Below are positions 15,946-25,600 of a stretch of DNA of 44,861 bases, piece after piece. Below the pieces are notes generated by a model. It was given only the letters and a program-made list of their open reading frames with translations, was not told the DNA's origin and did no database searches. The DNA comes from Pseudaestuariivita rosea (GTDB lineage Bacteria > Pseudomonadota > Alphaproteobacteria > Rhodobacterales > Rhodobacteraceae), in contig NZ_JACNMP010000027.1 of NCBI RefSeq assembly GCF_017592335.1, positions 1-44,861 of the forward strand, in the 5' to 3' direction. The position numbers and the translations under genes were made by a program. Each line of letters begins with the position of its first letter. Positions within the stretch are counted from its first letter, which is position 1.

Positions 15946-15966
15946 GTCCCGGACGTGATCCGGGAC
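15946..15966. repeat. REP-like palindrome, copy 1
   Basis: GTCCCGGA-CGTGA-TCCGGGAC, an 8-bp perfect stem with 5-base loop, between convergent genes. A second copy with one loop change lies at 44644-44664, with matching flanks (ACCTMTGAC after it). It may also work as a bidirectional terminator. Confidence 0.7.
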
Positions 15967-15978
15967 CTATGACTGACA

Positions 15979-17565
15979 CTATTTTTGATCAGCGCGGCGG
16001 AAGGCGCCCTGTACGATCCGGTCGATGACCATCGCGACGAACAGAATGGCAAAACCGCCCAACAGGCCCGGCCCTTTGGCCGCAAACTGCAGCGCCTCCA
16101 GGATCACCTGACCCAGGCCCCCGCCACCGATCAGCGAGATGATGACGACCATCGACAGGCACATCAGGATAGTCTGGTTCACCCCCGCCATGATCGACGG
16201 CAAGGCCAGGGGCAGTTCCACGTCCTTCAACAACTGCCAGCGCGTGGCACCAAAGGCTGTTGCGGCCTCCTTAATATTCTCGGGCACGCCCCGCATACCC
16301 AGCGCCGTCAGCCGGATCACAGGGGGCATACCAAAGATGATCGTGGCCAGAATGCCCGGCGGATTGCCCGTGCCGAAAAACGCAATGATCGGGATCAGAT
16401 AAACAAATGCCGGCAGGGTCTGCATCAGGTCCAGCACCGGTTCCGCAAAGCTGTAGGCGCGCCTGGATTTGCCGAACCAGATGCCCAGCGGGATGCCCAT
16501 GACAATGCACAGGACCACCGCCGCACCAACCAATGCAACGGTTTCCATCGCGATTTCCCAGTACCCCAGAAACGCGATATAGGCCAAAGCTGCCGCGGTA
16601 AAGATCGCGACACGTGGCCCGGCCGACCGCCATGCAATCACCACAATGACCGCCATAACAACGGGCCAGGGCGTGCCGATCAGCGCGACCGAAATTGCGT
16701 CCAGCACCTGACGCACCATCAGGACGATACCATCAAACATGCCCGACCCACTGGTCGCGGCGTTATCAATCACTGCCTCAAGCCAGCGCGCCGTATCAGA
16801 ATAGTGATCCGGGTTCGCGGGAAAATCCGTGATCCATTCGCTGACACCTTCGACGGTAAAACGATAGACCGTCAGTGGAATGATCACCAAGCCCAACGCC
16901 GCACCCAACAAGATGTTCTGCAGTTTCATCCCCGACGGCACGCTGGCCGGATCAACGCGCCAGCGACTGTATTGTTTTTCGTAGACGACATTGGCCCACA
17001 GGCCTTGTACGACCCGCAGGAACACCAGCATGACTATACCGGAAATCAGGATCATCGTGGCATCGGCTGCGGCGGCTTCGGCTGTTTCACGGCTGCGTTC
17101 GGCAGCGCGCATCAGGTTATTGCCCAATGTCTCAAACCGCGATCCGTCTTCACCCGCGGCGGTGGCCTCAGTGGCGCGGTTCAGGAATTCCTGCGCGCGG
17201 GCCTCTTGCGCCTGGGCGCGGGCCATCTGATCGGCGCCCAACTGTCCCCAACTGCCGCGGCCGATTTGAACAAAGGCAATGATTTCAAGGATGATAAAGG
17301 CCCAGAACACGCCCCATATGCCCCGCGCCGCGGCCCAGAACGGCCCAAACACAGCAGCCGCCCAATTGAAGACGCGCGGGATGATCCCGGTTGAATCATG
17401 TATCTTATGAAATGACCGCGCATAGTAATCAGCATTTGGGCCAGCAAATTCTGAAATCGAGCGATCCAATGCCTCTCGGTCGATCTTGACATCCGAAACT
17501 GACGCAGTCGTCATCGGGTTTTCCGGATCGGGTTGCATCGGAATGTCAGTTGTTGAAGCAGTCAT
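15979..17565 (-). CDS. proW: glycine betaine/proline ABC transporter permease
   Basis: 528 aa, longer than E. coli ProW (~350 aa). The C-terminal ~280 residues form the typical permease: several membrane segments and the coupling EAA loop ENIKEAATAFGATRWQLLKD...LPLALPSIMAGVN. The N-terminal ~250 residues add extra membrane segments (FGPFWAAARGIWGVFWAFII; TMILISGIVMLVFLRVVQ) separated by a long Ala/Glu-rich helix (ARAQAQEARAQEFLNRA...), likely periplasmic coiled coil. Such extended ProW proteins occur in roseobacters as I recall. Start ATG 17565 overlaps the proV stop by 4 bases, so they are translationally coupled. It moves compatible solutes inward with ProV and ProX. Confidence 0.92.
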   Translation of the reverse strand: MTASTTDIPMQPDPENPMTTASVSDVKIDREALDRSISEFAGPNADYYARSFHKIHDSTGIIPRVFNWAAAVFGPFWAAARGIWGVFWAFIILEIIAFVQIGRGSWGQLGADQMARAQAQEARAQEFLNRATEATAAGEDGSRFETLGNNLMRAAERSRETAEAAAADATMILISGIVMLVFLRVVQGLWANVVYEKQYSRWRVDPASVPSGMKLQNILLGAALGLVIIPLTVYRFTVEGVSEWITDFPANPDHYSDTARWLEAVIDNAATSGSGMFDGIVLMVRQVLDAISVALIGTPWPVVMAVIVVIAWRSAGPRVAIFTAAALAYIAFLGYWEIAMETVALVGAAVVLCIVMGIPLGIWFGKSRRAYSFAEPVLDLMQTLPAFVYLIPIIAFFGTGNPPGILATIIFGMPPVIRLTALGMRGVPENIKEAATAFGATRWQLLKDVELPLALPSIMAGVNQTILMCLSMVVIISLIGGGGLGQVILEALQFAAKGPGLLGGFAILFVAMVIDRIVQGAFRRADQK

Positions 17566-18599
17566 TCGCGCCCCCCTTGAATGCCGCGCAGCAGCGTTTT
17601 TTTCGAGATCACACCGACATCCCGACCGTTTTCCGTCACCACGATCGGATGATCGGACTCAACGGACAAATCGATCAGCGCGTCCAGGTCGCTTTGCCCA
17701 TCAATACGATGCGCTGCGTCTGGCGGGTTGGCGTGGCCGTTGGTCAAAGGCTCCATGATCGTGTGGGCGCGCACCAGTTTCAACCGCGAAATACCCTGAA
17801 CGAATTCACGCACATAGTCATCGGCGGGTTCCGTCACGATCTGTTCGGGCGTGCCGATCTGTACAATAACGCCGTCTTTCATGATCGCAATGCGATGCCC
17901 GATGCGGATCGCTTCATCCAGATCATGAGTTATGAACAATGTCGATTTGTTCAGATTTTCGACCAGCGACTTGAACTGATCCTGCAATTGCAGCCGGATC
18001 AGCGGGTCAAGCGCGGAAAAGGGTTCATCCATCAGCAGTATTTCAGGGTCCGAGGCCAGCGCGCGGGCGATGCCAACACGCTGTTGCATGCCGCCTGACA
18101 ACTCTTTGGGCAGGCGATCTTCGTATCCCGTCAGGTCGACGAGACCCAGGGTATGATCCGAAATCGCCCAGCGGCGTGATTTGGGTATCTTTTGAATTTC
18201 AAGTGGATAGGCCACGTTTTCCCGCACGGATCGGTGTGGCATCAGCGCCATGTGCTGAAAGACCATTCCGATGTGGCGCGTGCGCATTTCGCGCAAGGCC
18301 TGCGGACTCAAAGCGCCCACATCCTGCCCCAGCACCCGGATCGTGCCGGCGGATGGTTCAATCAACCGGTTGACGTGCCGCACCAGGGTCGATTTACCCG
18401 ACCCAGAAAGACCCATGATGCAGAAAATCTCGCCCCGGTTGACGGAAAAACTAGCGTCGCGCACGCCGATGACGGTGCCATATTCGTTCAGGGCCTCTGC
18501 CTTAGTCAGGTTGGACGACTGTGCCGCAGCAATGGTTTCTTCGGCGCGGGCCCCGAAAACCTTCCAGACGTTGGACAATTCAACAACGCATTCAGACAT
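17562..18599 (-). CDS. proV: glycine betaine/proline ABC transporter ATPase
   Basis: 345 aa. Walker A GLSGSGKST, Q-loop VFQHMALMPH, signature LSGGMQQRVGIARAL, Walker B EILLMDEPFSALDP and the switch FITHDLDEA are all present, followed by ~90 C-terminal residues resembling a shortened CBS-type regulatory region (HPIVVTENGRDVGVISKKTL), which in OpuA/ProV proteins senses ionic strength. It energises glycine betaine/proline uptake. Gene order on the minus strand is proX, proV, proW, with proX first; the gap from the proX stop to this start is 82 bases. The EFVQGISRLKLVRA stretch joins the two domains. Confidence 0.93.
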   Translation of the reverse strand: MSECVVELSNVWKVFGARAEETIAAAQSSNLTKAEALNEYGTVIGVRDASFSVNRGEIFCIMGLSGSGKSTLVRHVNRLIEPSAGTIRVLGQDVGALSPQALREMRTRHIGMVFQHMALMPHRSVRENVAYPLEIQKIPKSRRWAISDHTLGLVDLTGYEDRLPKELSGGMQQRVGIARALASDPEILLMDEPFSALDPLIRLQLQDQFKSLVENLNKSTLFITHDLDEAIRIGHRIAIMKDGVIVQIGTPEQIVTEPADDYVREFVQGISRLKLVRAHTIMEPLTNGHANPPDAAHRIDGQSDLDALIDLSVESDHPIVVTENGRDVGVISKKTLLRGIQGGRE

Positions 18600-18681
18600 G
18601 ATCGCCCTACCCTGTTATTCTTCTTGATTATTGGCCGCCGCGCCTATAGCCCGGCGACCTGTTTTTAAAGGATGAGACAGA

Positions 18682-19644
18682 TCAGTTGGTCAGCCAGCTC
18701 AGAACGATCTCTTCATTTGCCTCGACCCATTCGCGGGCGAACTCCTCGACATCCTGATCTTCAACCGACAGCGCATAACCCGCTTGGCTCAGTACCTCGG
18801 GCGGCATGCTGTAGTTGTCCAGCATGGCGGCCACTTCGGGAAAGTTTTCGCGAATGCTGGCGGCGTAATGCAAGTGCAATGTGGCGCCTTTCCAAGCGGT
18901 CGAGGCCTGGGATTTTTCCAGCCACGCCGGGTCGTCCGTGGGCTGGATGATGGTCCAGGTCGCCGGATCATGGGCGGGTTCTTCCAGATAGGTCAGGTCA
19001 TAGGCCACGAAGATGAAATGCGGCTCGTAGCAGAAGCCTATCCAAGGTTCATCCGCGGTCACTGCGCTGCCCAGTTCACCCCAGGCGACGGTGCCATCAT
19101 ATTCCTTAAGCTCGACCGTCTGGTCATAGCCATAAGACTTGGCGCGAATTTTCTCGATCGCCGTTGACGCCCAGCCGGGGGCACCGATCCAGACCTCGGG
19201 CGTGCCGTTACCGTCTTTGTCAAAGATCGCCATCTTTTCGGGATCGGTCAGATCTTCGATCGAACGGATGTCGTATTTTTCTGCCGTTGCAGTCGTCACG
19301 CACATGCCTTGCGTCGCCTGAACAGGGTTTTCGTTCATCACGACCGACTGTTCTTCGTTCACATATTTGTTGTGCAGATTAACCTGATTGGGCAACCAGA
19401 CTTCGGGGTGCAGATGCATCGACCCGGCATCCATCGCCTCAAAAATGATCGGGTTGGTGCCGTTTTGCAGTTCAACCTCAAGACCAAAGTTTTCTTCGAT
19501 CACGATTTTCAGGATGTTCGATGTCGCATTGGCTGCTGGCCAGTTCGGGACACCCAGCACAAGATCAGCTGCCTGGGCCATACCCGTCATTCCCACACAG
19601 ACTGCCGCCGATGTTAGAAGAGTACGCAGTTTTGGGTTTTTCAT
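18682..19644 (-). CDS. proX: glycine betaine/proline-type substrate-binding protein
   Basis: 320 aa from ATG 19644, chosen because it follows AAAGGATTT and opens a standard Sec signal peptide (MKNPKLRTLLTSAAVCVGMT, cleavage after AQA). The mature domain is an OpuAC-type periplasmic binding protein: ADLVLGVPNWPAANATSNIL at the start, EVWLPNQVNLHNKY, and aromatic residues in GAPGWAS and DEPWIGFCYEPHFIF that could form the Trp box holding quaternary ammonium. It is the first gene of the proXVW operon, which suits the high demand for the binding protein. Specificity (betaine, proline betaine, choline) is not readable. Confidence 0.92.
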   Translation of the reverse strand: MKNPKLRTLLTSAAVCVGMTGMAQAADLVLGVPNWPAANATSNILKIVIEENFGLEVELQNGTNPIIFEAMDAGSMHLHPEVWLPNQVNLHNKYVNEEQSVVMNENPVQATQGMCVTTATAEKYDIRSIEDLTDPEKMAIFDKDGNGTPEVWIGAPGWASTAIEKIRAKSYGYDQTVELKEYDGTVAWGELGSAVTADEPWIGFCYEPHFIFVAYDLTYLEEPAHDPATWTIIQPTDDPAWLEKSQASTAWKGATLHLHYAASIRENFPEVAAMLDNYSMPPEVLSQAGYALSVEDQDVEEFAREWVEANEEIVLSWLTN

Positions 19645-19698
19645 AAACTGAAATCCTTTTCCCTGTTTCCGGCCTTTTTTGTTTTTGATCAACCGCAT

Positions 19699-19986
19699 CA
19701 GACCGCTATGCCGTTGACCTTAGAAAGGCTCTGGGCCAAACCAGAACTTATTTCTGCCCAGAATTTACACAATAAACATTGTTGAAAAACAAGCGTCTTA
19801 TGGGCGGTTATCCCTAAGCTGCGGATTTTTCAGGCAGAAAAATCCAAAAAAACGGCGCCGTGTTAAATATCGTTGCGAGACAAGCATTTACCATTTTTGA
19901 AAAGCTGAAAATAAGCTTCGGAAAACTGTCGATTATCGGGCTTGTCACAGGATGAATTCGCGGGCTTTGCCTAACTTCAGGACGGC
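19699..19986. other. proX upstream region
   Basis: About 290 bases without a gene, carrying the promoter of proXVW (minus strand). AT-rich with the imperfect dyad CAATGTTTATTG near 19773-19784; no specific operator was recognised. Confidence 0.35.
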
Positions 19987-20651
19987 TTAGAAAATATTGC
20001 TGGGGCTGCGCAGGCTGTTGCGCAGGCAAAGCCCGATCACGATCAGGCTGATGATCAACCACAATACCCCCCACATCATCGTCGTACCACCAAAAGTCTG
20101 CGCCATCATAAAAGCGTCCGATGACAGATGGGACGCGCCAATGTATCGCTGAAAATATCATAGGGCACATAGATCATACTGGTCAGCCCGATGATCCGCA
20201 GCACAAGATCATTGATCTGGTGGCTAAGATAGCGCGCCATGGCCAGCATCGCGGCCCCGGTGATCAGACCGAAAGCCAGCGCGAAGGGCGTACGGATGTA
20301 TAGGATCGTGATGATGATCAAAACCACACCCACACTCGCCATCCACCAGGTATCCGCCTGCGTGCGCAGAGCCGCCATGAACAAGGCAACCCCGCACAGA
20401 AGCGACCCGATATAGCCCGCAAACAGGATGGCAAAACGGCTGCCGCCCGCCGTTGTAGCAACTCCGCCCTGCTGCGGGGATAGTGTGATTTCGATGATCT
20501 GCCCGCCAGTCAGAATTGCCGCCAGCCCATGAGAGATTTCATGGAAAAACACCACCAACATCTTCAGCGGAAAAGCCAGCAGAGTGTTCCACAACAAAAA
20601 CACGACAGCGGTCGTCAACAAAAGCTGCCAGTGCCCTTTCAGAAAGCTCAT
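19987..20651 (-). pseudogene. M50-family membrane metallopeptidase, 3' frameshift
   Basis: ATG 20651 (MSFLKGHWQLLL) overlaps the stop of the thiE-like gene (ATGA). The zinc motif HEISHGLAA (HExxH) sits in a membrane helix, followed by a glycine-rich beta segment and several hydrophobic helices, as in M50 site-2-protease-like proteins. The open frame ends ICHRTLL at 20106, but from ~20133 the frame one base earlier continues as HLSSDAFMMAQTFGGTTMMW and a last membrane helix (LWLIISLIVIGLCL) to a stop at 19987-19989. One missing base in GCGCGTCCCAT explains this (GCG CGT TCC CAT expected). An intact protein would be ~221 aa. It is either a recent mutation or a sequence error; the catalytic region is unaffected. 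Confidence 0.75.
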
Positions 20652-21274
20652 ACCTGCATCGCGGCCTGCATCTGGGCCAAGATGTCGGCTGGTTCGTCGG
20701 TTTGCCAAACCTCTTGCCCAATTGCAAAAAAATCGGTGATGGGCGCCATTTGCCGAATGACATCAAGGCTTAGGGCGCCTTCGGCAACCACGGGCGTTTC
20801 GATCATTTCGGACCACCATTGGAAAAGATCGGCCTCGGCCCGTGTGCCGTCGCCCAGGGGTGTTTCCCCAACCGGGCCGAAGGACACATAGTCCGCGCCC
20901 GCCTCGGCCGCGGTCATCCCGTCATGCCGCGAGGCCTTGCAATAGGCCCCGACGATCGCGTCGTCGCCCAGATCCTTGCGCACTTTTCGCACCGACCGCG
21001 CGCCGTCGTTCAGATGAACGCCATCCAGCCCAAGCCGTTCGACCATCATGATGTGCGTGTCCAGCACCAGGGCAATATCGCGGGCATGGCAAACTTCGCG
21101 GCAGGCATCGGCGGCGCGGCTGATCTTGTCTTCATCGGTTGTCGCCATGGTTAGCCGGACACAGGCGACCTGATTGCGGTCTAGCACCTGCGCCAGTTGA
21201 TTTGGAAAAACCGACAGTTCGAACTCGGGCGGGGTGATCAAATAGACCTGCGGATGCTGATCGGCCTCGGACAT
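20648..21274 (-). CDS. thiE: thiamine-phosphate synthase-like protein
   Basis: 208 aa, TIM barrel of the ThiE/TenI family: YLITPPEF at the first strand, QVACVRLTM where ThiE has the pyrophosphate-binding start, ALVLDTHIMMVERLGLDGVH, VGAYCKASRHDGMTAAEAGA and DYVSFGPVGETP (the FGP...T motif of ThiE). ThiE couples HMP-PP and thiazole phosphate to thiamine phosphate. The QVRxK motif of true ThiE is replaced by CVRLT here, so it may be a ThiE paralogue with another role. The next gene, an M50 peptidase, overlaps by 4 bases. It is divergent from trmJ, with 73 bases between the starts. Confidence 0.75.
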   Translation of the reverse strand: MSEADQHPQVYLITPPEFELSVFPNQLAQVLDRNQVACVRLTMATTDEDKISRAADACREVCHARDIALVLDTHIMMVERLGLDGVHLNDGARSVRKVRKDLGDDAIVGAYCKASRHDGMTAAEAGADYVSFGPVGETPLGDGTRAEADLFQWWSEMIETPVVAEGALSLDVIRQMAPITDFFAIGQEVWQTDEPADILAQMQAAMQV

Positions 21275-21347
21275 GGGGGCAACCTTTCTTTTTTGCTGTC
21301 ATATCGCGGGCTTGCGTCCAAGCCAAGGGGGGCCTAGACGGGGCGCC

Positions 21348-22088
21348 ATGACACCTGATCCACAACCCTTTTTCGTTCTGGTCCGCCCTCAGATGGGCGA
21401 AAACATCGGCGCTGCGGCGCGAGCGATGTGGAATTTTGGCCTGGACCGGATGCGGATCGTCGCGCCGCGCGACGGCTGGCCCAATCAGAAAGCCGTCGCC
21501 ATGGCCAGCGGCGCCGGTCGTCTGTTGGATGAGGCGCGGTTGTGCGGGGATACGGCCGAGGCTTTGTCAGATTGTACTTATGTCTTTGCAACAACGGCGC
21601 GGCAACGGGGGCTGACAAAACCGGTGTTCAGCCCCGAGGCCGCGATGCGGCACGCGGTTGAAAAAATACAAGCTGGTCAAAAGGTTGCGGTTCTTTTCGG
21701 CCCCGAACGATCCGGTCTGGAAAACGACGATATTGCCCGTGCGAATGCCATCATCTCGGTCCCCGTGAACCCGGATTTTCCATCGCTGAACCTGGCCCAG
21801 TGCGTTTTGCTGACCGCGTATGAATGGCGCAGGCAAACCGCTGATATCACCCACGAAACCACTGATCTGGCCCGCACCGAATGGGCCGAGCAGATCGAGA
21901 TCGAAAAACTGGCGGACCACTATGAGGATCGCCTGGGTCAGGCCGGTTTCTTTTTCCCTGATGAAAAGGCCGAAGGCATGAAGCTGAACCTGCGCAATTT
22001 ATGGAGCCGGATGCCCCTGACCCGCGCCGATGTTCAGATGCTGCACGGCGTCTTGCGGCAGATGGTGCGCTGGAAAGACCGCGGCTAG
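21348..22088 (+). CDS. trmJ: tRNA (cytidine/uridine-2'-O-)-methyltransferase TrmJ
   Basis: 246 aa from ATG 21348. It has the SPOUT/TrmH knot pattern: FVLVRPQMGENIGAAARAMW (motif 1 with N and R), VAVLFGPERSGLENDDI (motif 2) and IISVPVNPDFPSLNLAQCVL (motif 3, forming the AdoMet knot). TrmJ methylates the 2'-OH of tRNA position 32. The C-terminal ~80 residues form a helical extension (EKLADHYEDRLGQAGFFFPD, LRNLWSRMPLTRADVQMLHG) typical of TrmJ. Convergent with the Lrp-type gene, overlapping it by 4 bases. The start is preferred over the upstream in-frame candidate because family homology begins FVLVRP. Confidence 0.92.
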   Translation: MTPDPQPFFVLVRPQMGENIGAAARAMWNFGLDRMRIVAPRDGWPNQKAVAMASGAGRLLDEARLCGDTAEALSDCTYVFATTARQRGLTKPVFSPEAAMRHAVEKIQAGQKVAVLFGPERSGLENDDIARANAIISVPVNPDFPSLNLAQCVLLTAYEWRRQTADITHETTDLARTEWAEQIEIEKLADHYEDRLGQAGFFFPDEKAEGMKLNLRNLWSRMPLTRADVQMLHGVLRQMVRWKDRG

Positions 22089-22546
22089 GTCAATTCGTCT
22101 TTCACGGCCTGCATCGAGACGTGGGTCGAGGTATTGCCGACATTCGGCAGGGCAGAAATCGTTTCGCCCAGCACCTGACGATAGCTTTTGATATCCTTGG
22201 TCCGCACTTTCAGCAGATAATCGAAGGCACCGGCGATCATATGGCATTGCTCAATCTCAGGCACCTGACGCACGGCGGCATTGAAGGCGCTTAATGCCTT
22301 TTCCGTGGTATCGGTCAGCTTGACCTCGACAAAGGCGACATGGTCCTGGCCCAGTTTCGCGGGGTCCACAACAGCGCGAAATCCTGTGATAAAGCCGTTG
22401 GCCTGAAGACGCTTCAGCCTGATCTGGCAAGGCGTTTTTGACAGACCAACGCGTTTGGACAAATCAGTGACCGATAGGCGGCCATCTTGCCTGAGGATCG
22501 CAAGGATCGCCTTATCAAAACGGTCTAATTCATCACTTTCTAGCAT
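22085..22546 (-). CDS. putR: Lrp/AsnC-family regulator of putA
   Basis: 153 aa. Residues ~8-60 form the Lrp winged helix (LDRFDKAILAILRQDGRLSV, TDLSKRVGLSKTPCQIRLKR); the remainder is the RAM effector domain (HVAFVEVKLTDTTEKALSAF ... CHMIAGAFDYLLKVRTKDI). It is divergent from putA with a 125-bp intergenic region containing a GAGATAA...TTATCTC dyad. In alphaproteobacteria PutR, a proline-responsive Lrp protein, activates putA; the arrangement here is the same and PutA lacks its own DNA-binding domain. The symbol rests on context. Confidence 0.87.
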   Translation of the reverse strand: MLESDELDRFDKAILAILRQDGRLSVTDLSKRVGLSKTPCQIRLKRLQANGFITGFRAVVDPAKLGQDHVAFVEVKLTDTTEKALSAFNAAVRQVPEIEQCHMIAGAFDYLLKVRTKDIKSYRQVLGETISALPNVGNTSTHVSMQAVKDELT

Positions 22547-22572
22547 TATAGCAGCCTTCTAAACTATAAAGT

Positions 22573-22607
22573 CGAGATAAATTAGTGATTATCATCAAAA
22601 ATTATCT
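22573..22607. promoter_or_regulatory. candidate PutR operator
   Basis: GAGATAA (22573-22579) and TTATCTC (22601-22607) form a perfect inverted repeat with 21 bases between arms, inside the AT-rich putR-putA intergenic region. The spacing of centres (28 bases) suits binding of an Lrp-type multimer to two faces of the helix. Inferred. Confidence 0.5.
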
Positions 22608-22671
22608 CATTACAGGCCAAATAACTTTTCATAATTTGCTAAACTTTGGATAGGATCTATAGGAGTGCGCC

Positions 22672-25600
22672 ATGACCTCTTTGACAGAGTTGCGGGAACG
22701 GATCAGATCACGTCATCTGAGTGACGAAGATCAGGTTCTGGACAACCTGATCCAACAAGCTGCGATCGACGAAGACCTGCGCCACCGCGCCGTCACACGG
22801 GCAACATCCCTGATCGAGACGATCCGCAACAGCAACTCACCCGGTCTGATGGAGGTGTTTCTGGCCGAATACGGTCTGTCGACCGAAGAGGGCGTCGCGC
22901 TGATGTGCCTGGCCGAGGCGCTGCTACGGGTGCCTGACACCGAAACCATGGATGCCCTGATCGAAGACAAGATCGCGCCATCGGCCTGGGGTGAACATCT
23001 GGGGCGGTCCAGTTCGCCGTTGGTCAATGCCTCAACCTGGGCGCTGATGCTGACGGGGAAGGTCCTGCAAGATGGTCAAGGCGTGGCGGCTGTTCTGAAA
23101 AACGCCGTCAAGCGTTTAGGCGAACCTGTCATTCGCGTCGCCGTCAGCCGCGCGATGAAGGAACTGGGCGCGCAATTTGTGCTGGGCCAGACCATCAAAG
23201 AGGCGGTCGAGAGGGGCCGCCAGAAGCAGGCCCGCGGATACAGCTATTCCTATGACATGCTGGGCGAAGCCGCACTGACCGCAAGGGACGCGGGGACGTA
23301 TTTTAAGGCCTATTCGGATGCGATTGATCACCTGACGGCCGAGTGCACCGCCGATGATATCCGCAATAACCCCGGCATCTCGATCAAACTATCTGCCCTG
23401 CATCCACGCTATGAATACAGCCAGAAAACCCGCGTGATGGATGAGTTGGTCGACCGCACGCTAGACCTTGCGCGGCGGGCCAAGGCAGCCGGGATGGGAT
23501 TGAACATCGATGCCGAGGAAGCCGATCGCCTTGATCTGTCGCTGGACGTGATCGAAACGGTGCTGCGCCATCCGGATCTGGCCGGTTGGGATGGGTTTGG
23601 CGTGGTGGTTCAGGCGTACGGCAAACGCGCGCCAGATGTTCTGGATTGGCTTTATGCACTGGCGACAGAACTGGACCGCAACATCATGGTACGGCTGGTC
23701 AAAGGCGCCTATTGGGATACCGAAATCAAACGCGCCCAGGTCGAAGGCATCAGCGGGTTCCCCGTTTTCACCCACAAAGCCGCGACCGATATGGCCTATC
23801 TTTGCTGTGCGCAAAAATTGCTGCAGATGACAGACCGGATTTACCCCCAGTTTGCCACGCATAATGCCCATAGCGCGGCGATGATCCTTGAGATGGCCGA
23901 TGATCCGCAAACCTTCGAATTTCAGCGCCTGCATGGCATGGGCGAGGCGCTTTATGATATCATTTTATCCTCGAACCAGGCACGGTGTCGGATATATGCG
24001 CCGGTCGGTGCGCATCGCGACTTGCTGGCCTATCTGGTACGGCGGCTGTTGGAAAATGGGGCCAACAGCTCTTTCGTCAATCAGATCGTCGATGAAACGG
24101 TGCCGGTTGATGTTGTGGCCGCTGATCCCTTTGCGAAACGGCCACTGGATCATCAAAGGGTGCGCAAACCTGCAGATATTTATGCGCCTGAGCGCGTGAA
24201 TTCCCGTGGCTGGGACCTGCATGATCCGGTGGATGAGCATCAGATTGATGCGGCCCGCGCGCCCTTTGCATCCCATGTCTGGCAGCCGGATGGCCTGGGC
24301 ACGGGCGATGTTCAGCGTGTCATGAACCCCGCAAACCCCACCGATCAGGTCGGGCAGATTGCGGAATGCACCGAAGCTGACGTCGATGCGGCCATCAGCA
24401 GGGCGACCCCGTGGACGGCAAGCGCAACAGACCGCGTGCGGATTTTGACGCAGGCATCTGAGCTTTACGAAGCGCATTTCGGTGAATTCTTCGCCCTTTT
24501 GACGCGAGAGGCGGGCAAAACCCCCAAAGACGCCATTGCCGAACTACGCGAAGCGGTTGATTTCTTGCGCTATTACGCGACCCGGGCCAAGACACTGAAC
24601 CATCAGCCCCGCGGGCTCTTCGCCTGCATATCGCCCTGGAACTTCCCGCTGGCGATTTTTACGGGCCAGATTGCTGCAGCCTTGGCAGCGGGCAACGGTG
24701 TGCTGGCCAAACCGGCCGAACCGACGATGCTGACGGCGGCACTGGCCACCAGACTGTTGCATCAGGCGGGCGTGCCAGAAGACGTTTTGCAGCTATTGCC
24801 CGGACGGGGGTCCATCGTGGGCGCCCGACTGACATCTAATACGCGCATTGACGGGGTGTGTTTCACAGGATCGACCGCCACCGCCCAGACCATTAACCGC
24901 GCGATGGCTGCAAATCTATCACCGCACGCCCCACTGATTGCCGAAACCGGGGGCCTGAACGCCATGATCGTTGACAGCACCGCCTTGCCTGAACAGGCGG
25001 TCAAAGACATCATTGCTTCGGCCTTTCAATCGGCGGGGCAAAGATGCTCGGCCCTGCGCATCCTTTACCTGCAACAGGATATCGCCGACAGCTTTCTGAA
25101 GATGCTGTTCGGGGCCATGGATGAACTTGTGGTGGGCGACCCCTGGCAGTTCAACACCGATGTCGGCCCAATCATAAACGGCGACGCCAAGCAACAGATT
25201 GAGGATTACATCGCAGACGCCCGCGCCCAGGGCCGTGTGATCAAACAGATCGATGCGCCGCAAACTGGCTTCTTTGTGCCCCCAACCGTGATCCGCGTTG
25301 ACGGCATCGAAGCACTTGAGCGTGAGGTTTTCGGACCCGTACTACATATCGCCACGTTTCAGGCCGATGCCCTTGGGCAGGTCGTCGACGCGATAAACGC
25401 CAGTGGATTTGGACTGACATTCGGGATGCATTCCCGAATTGACGACCGCATTGATCAGGTGACCCAAGCCCTGAACGTCGGCAATATCTATATCAACCGC
25501 AACCAGATCGGTGCGATTGTCGGGTCGCAACCTTTTGGCGGTGAAGGCCTGTCGGGAACAGGTCCCAAGGCAGGGGGCCCGAATTATGTGCCGCGCTTCA

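Noticed and set aside
15985-17394. 469-aa open frame opposite proW
   Set aside because: Its composition (His, Arg, Gln, Asp-rich, no hydrophobic segments) is the mirror of a membrane protein in a GC-rich genome; proW has full family motifs.
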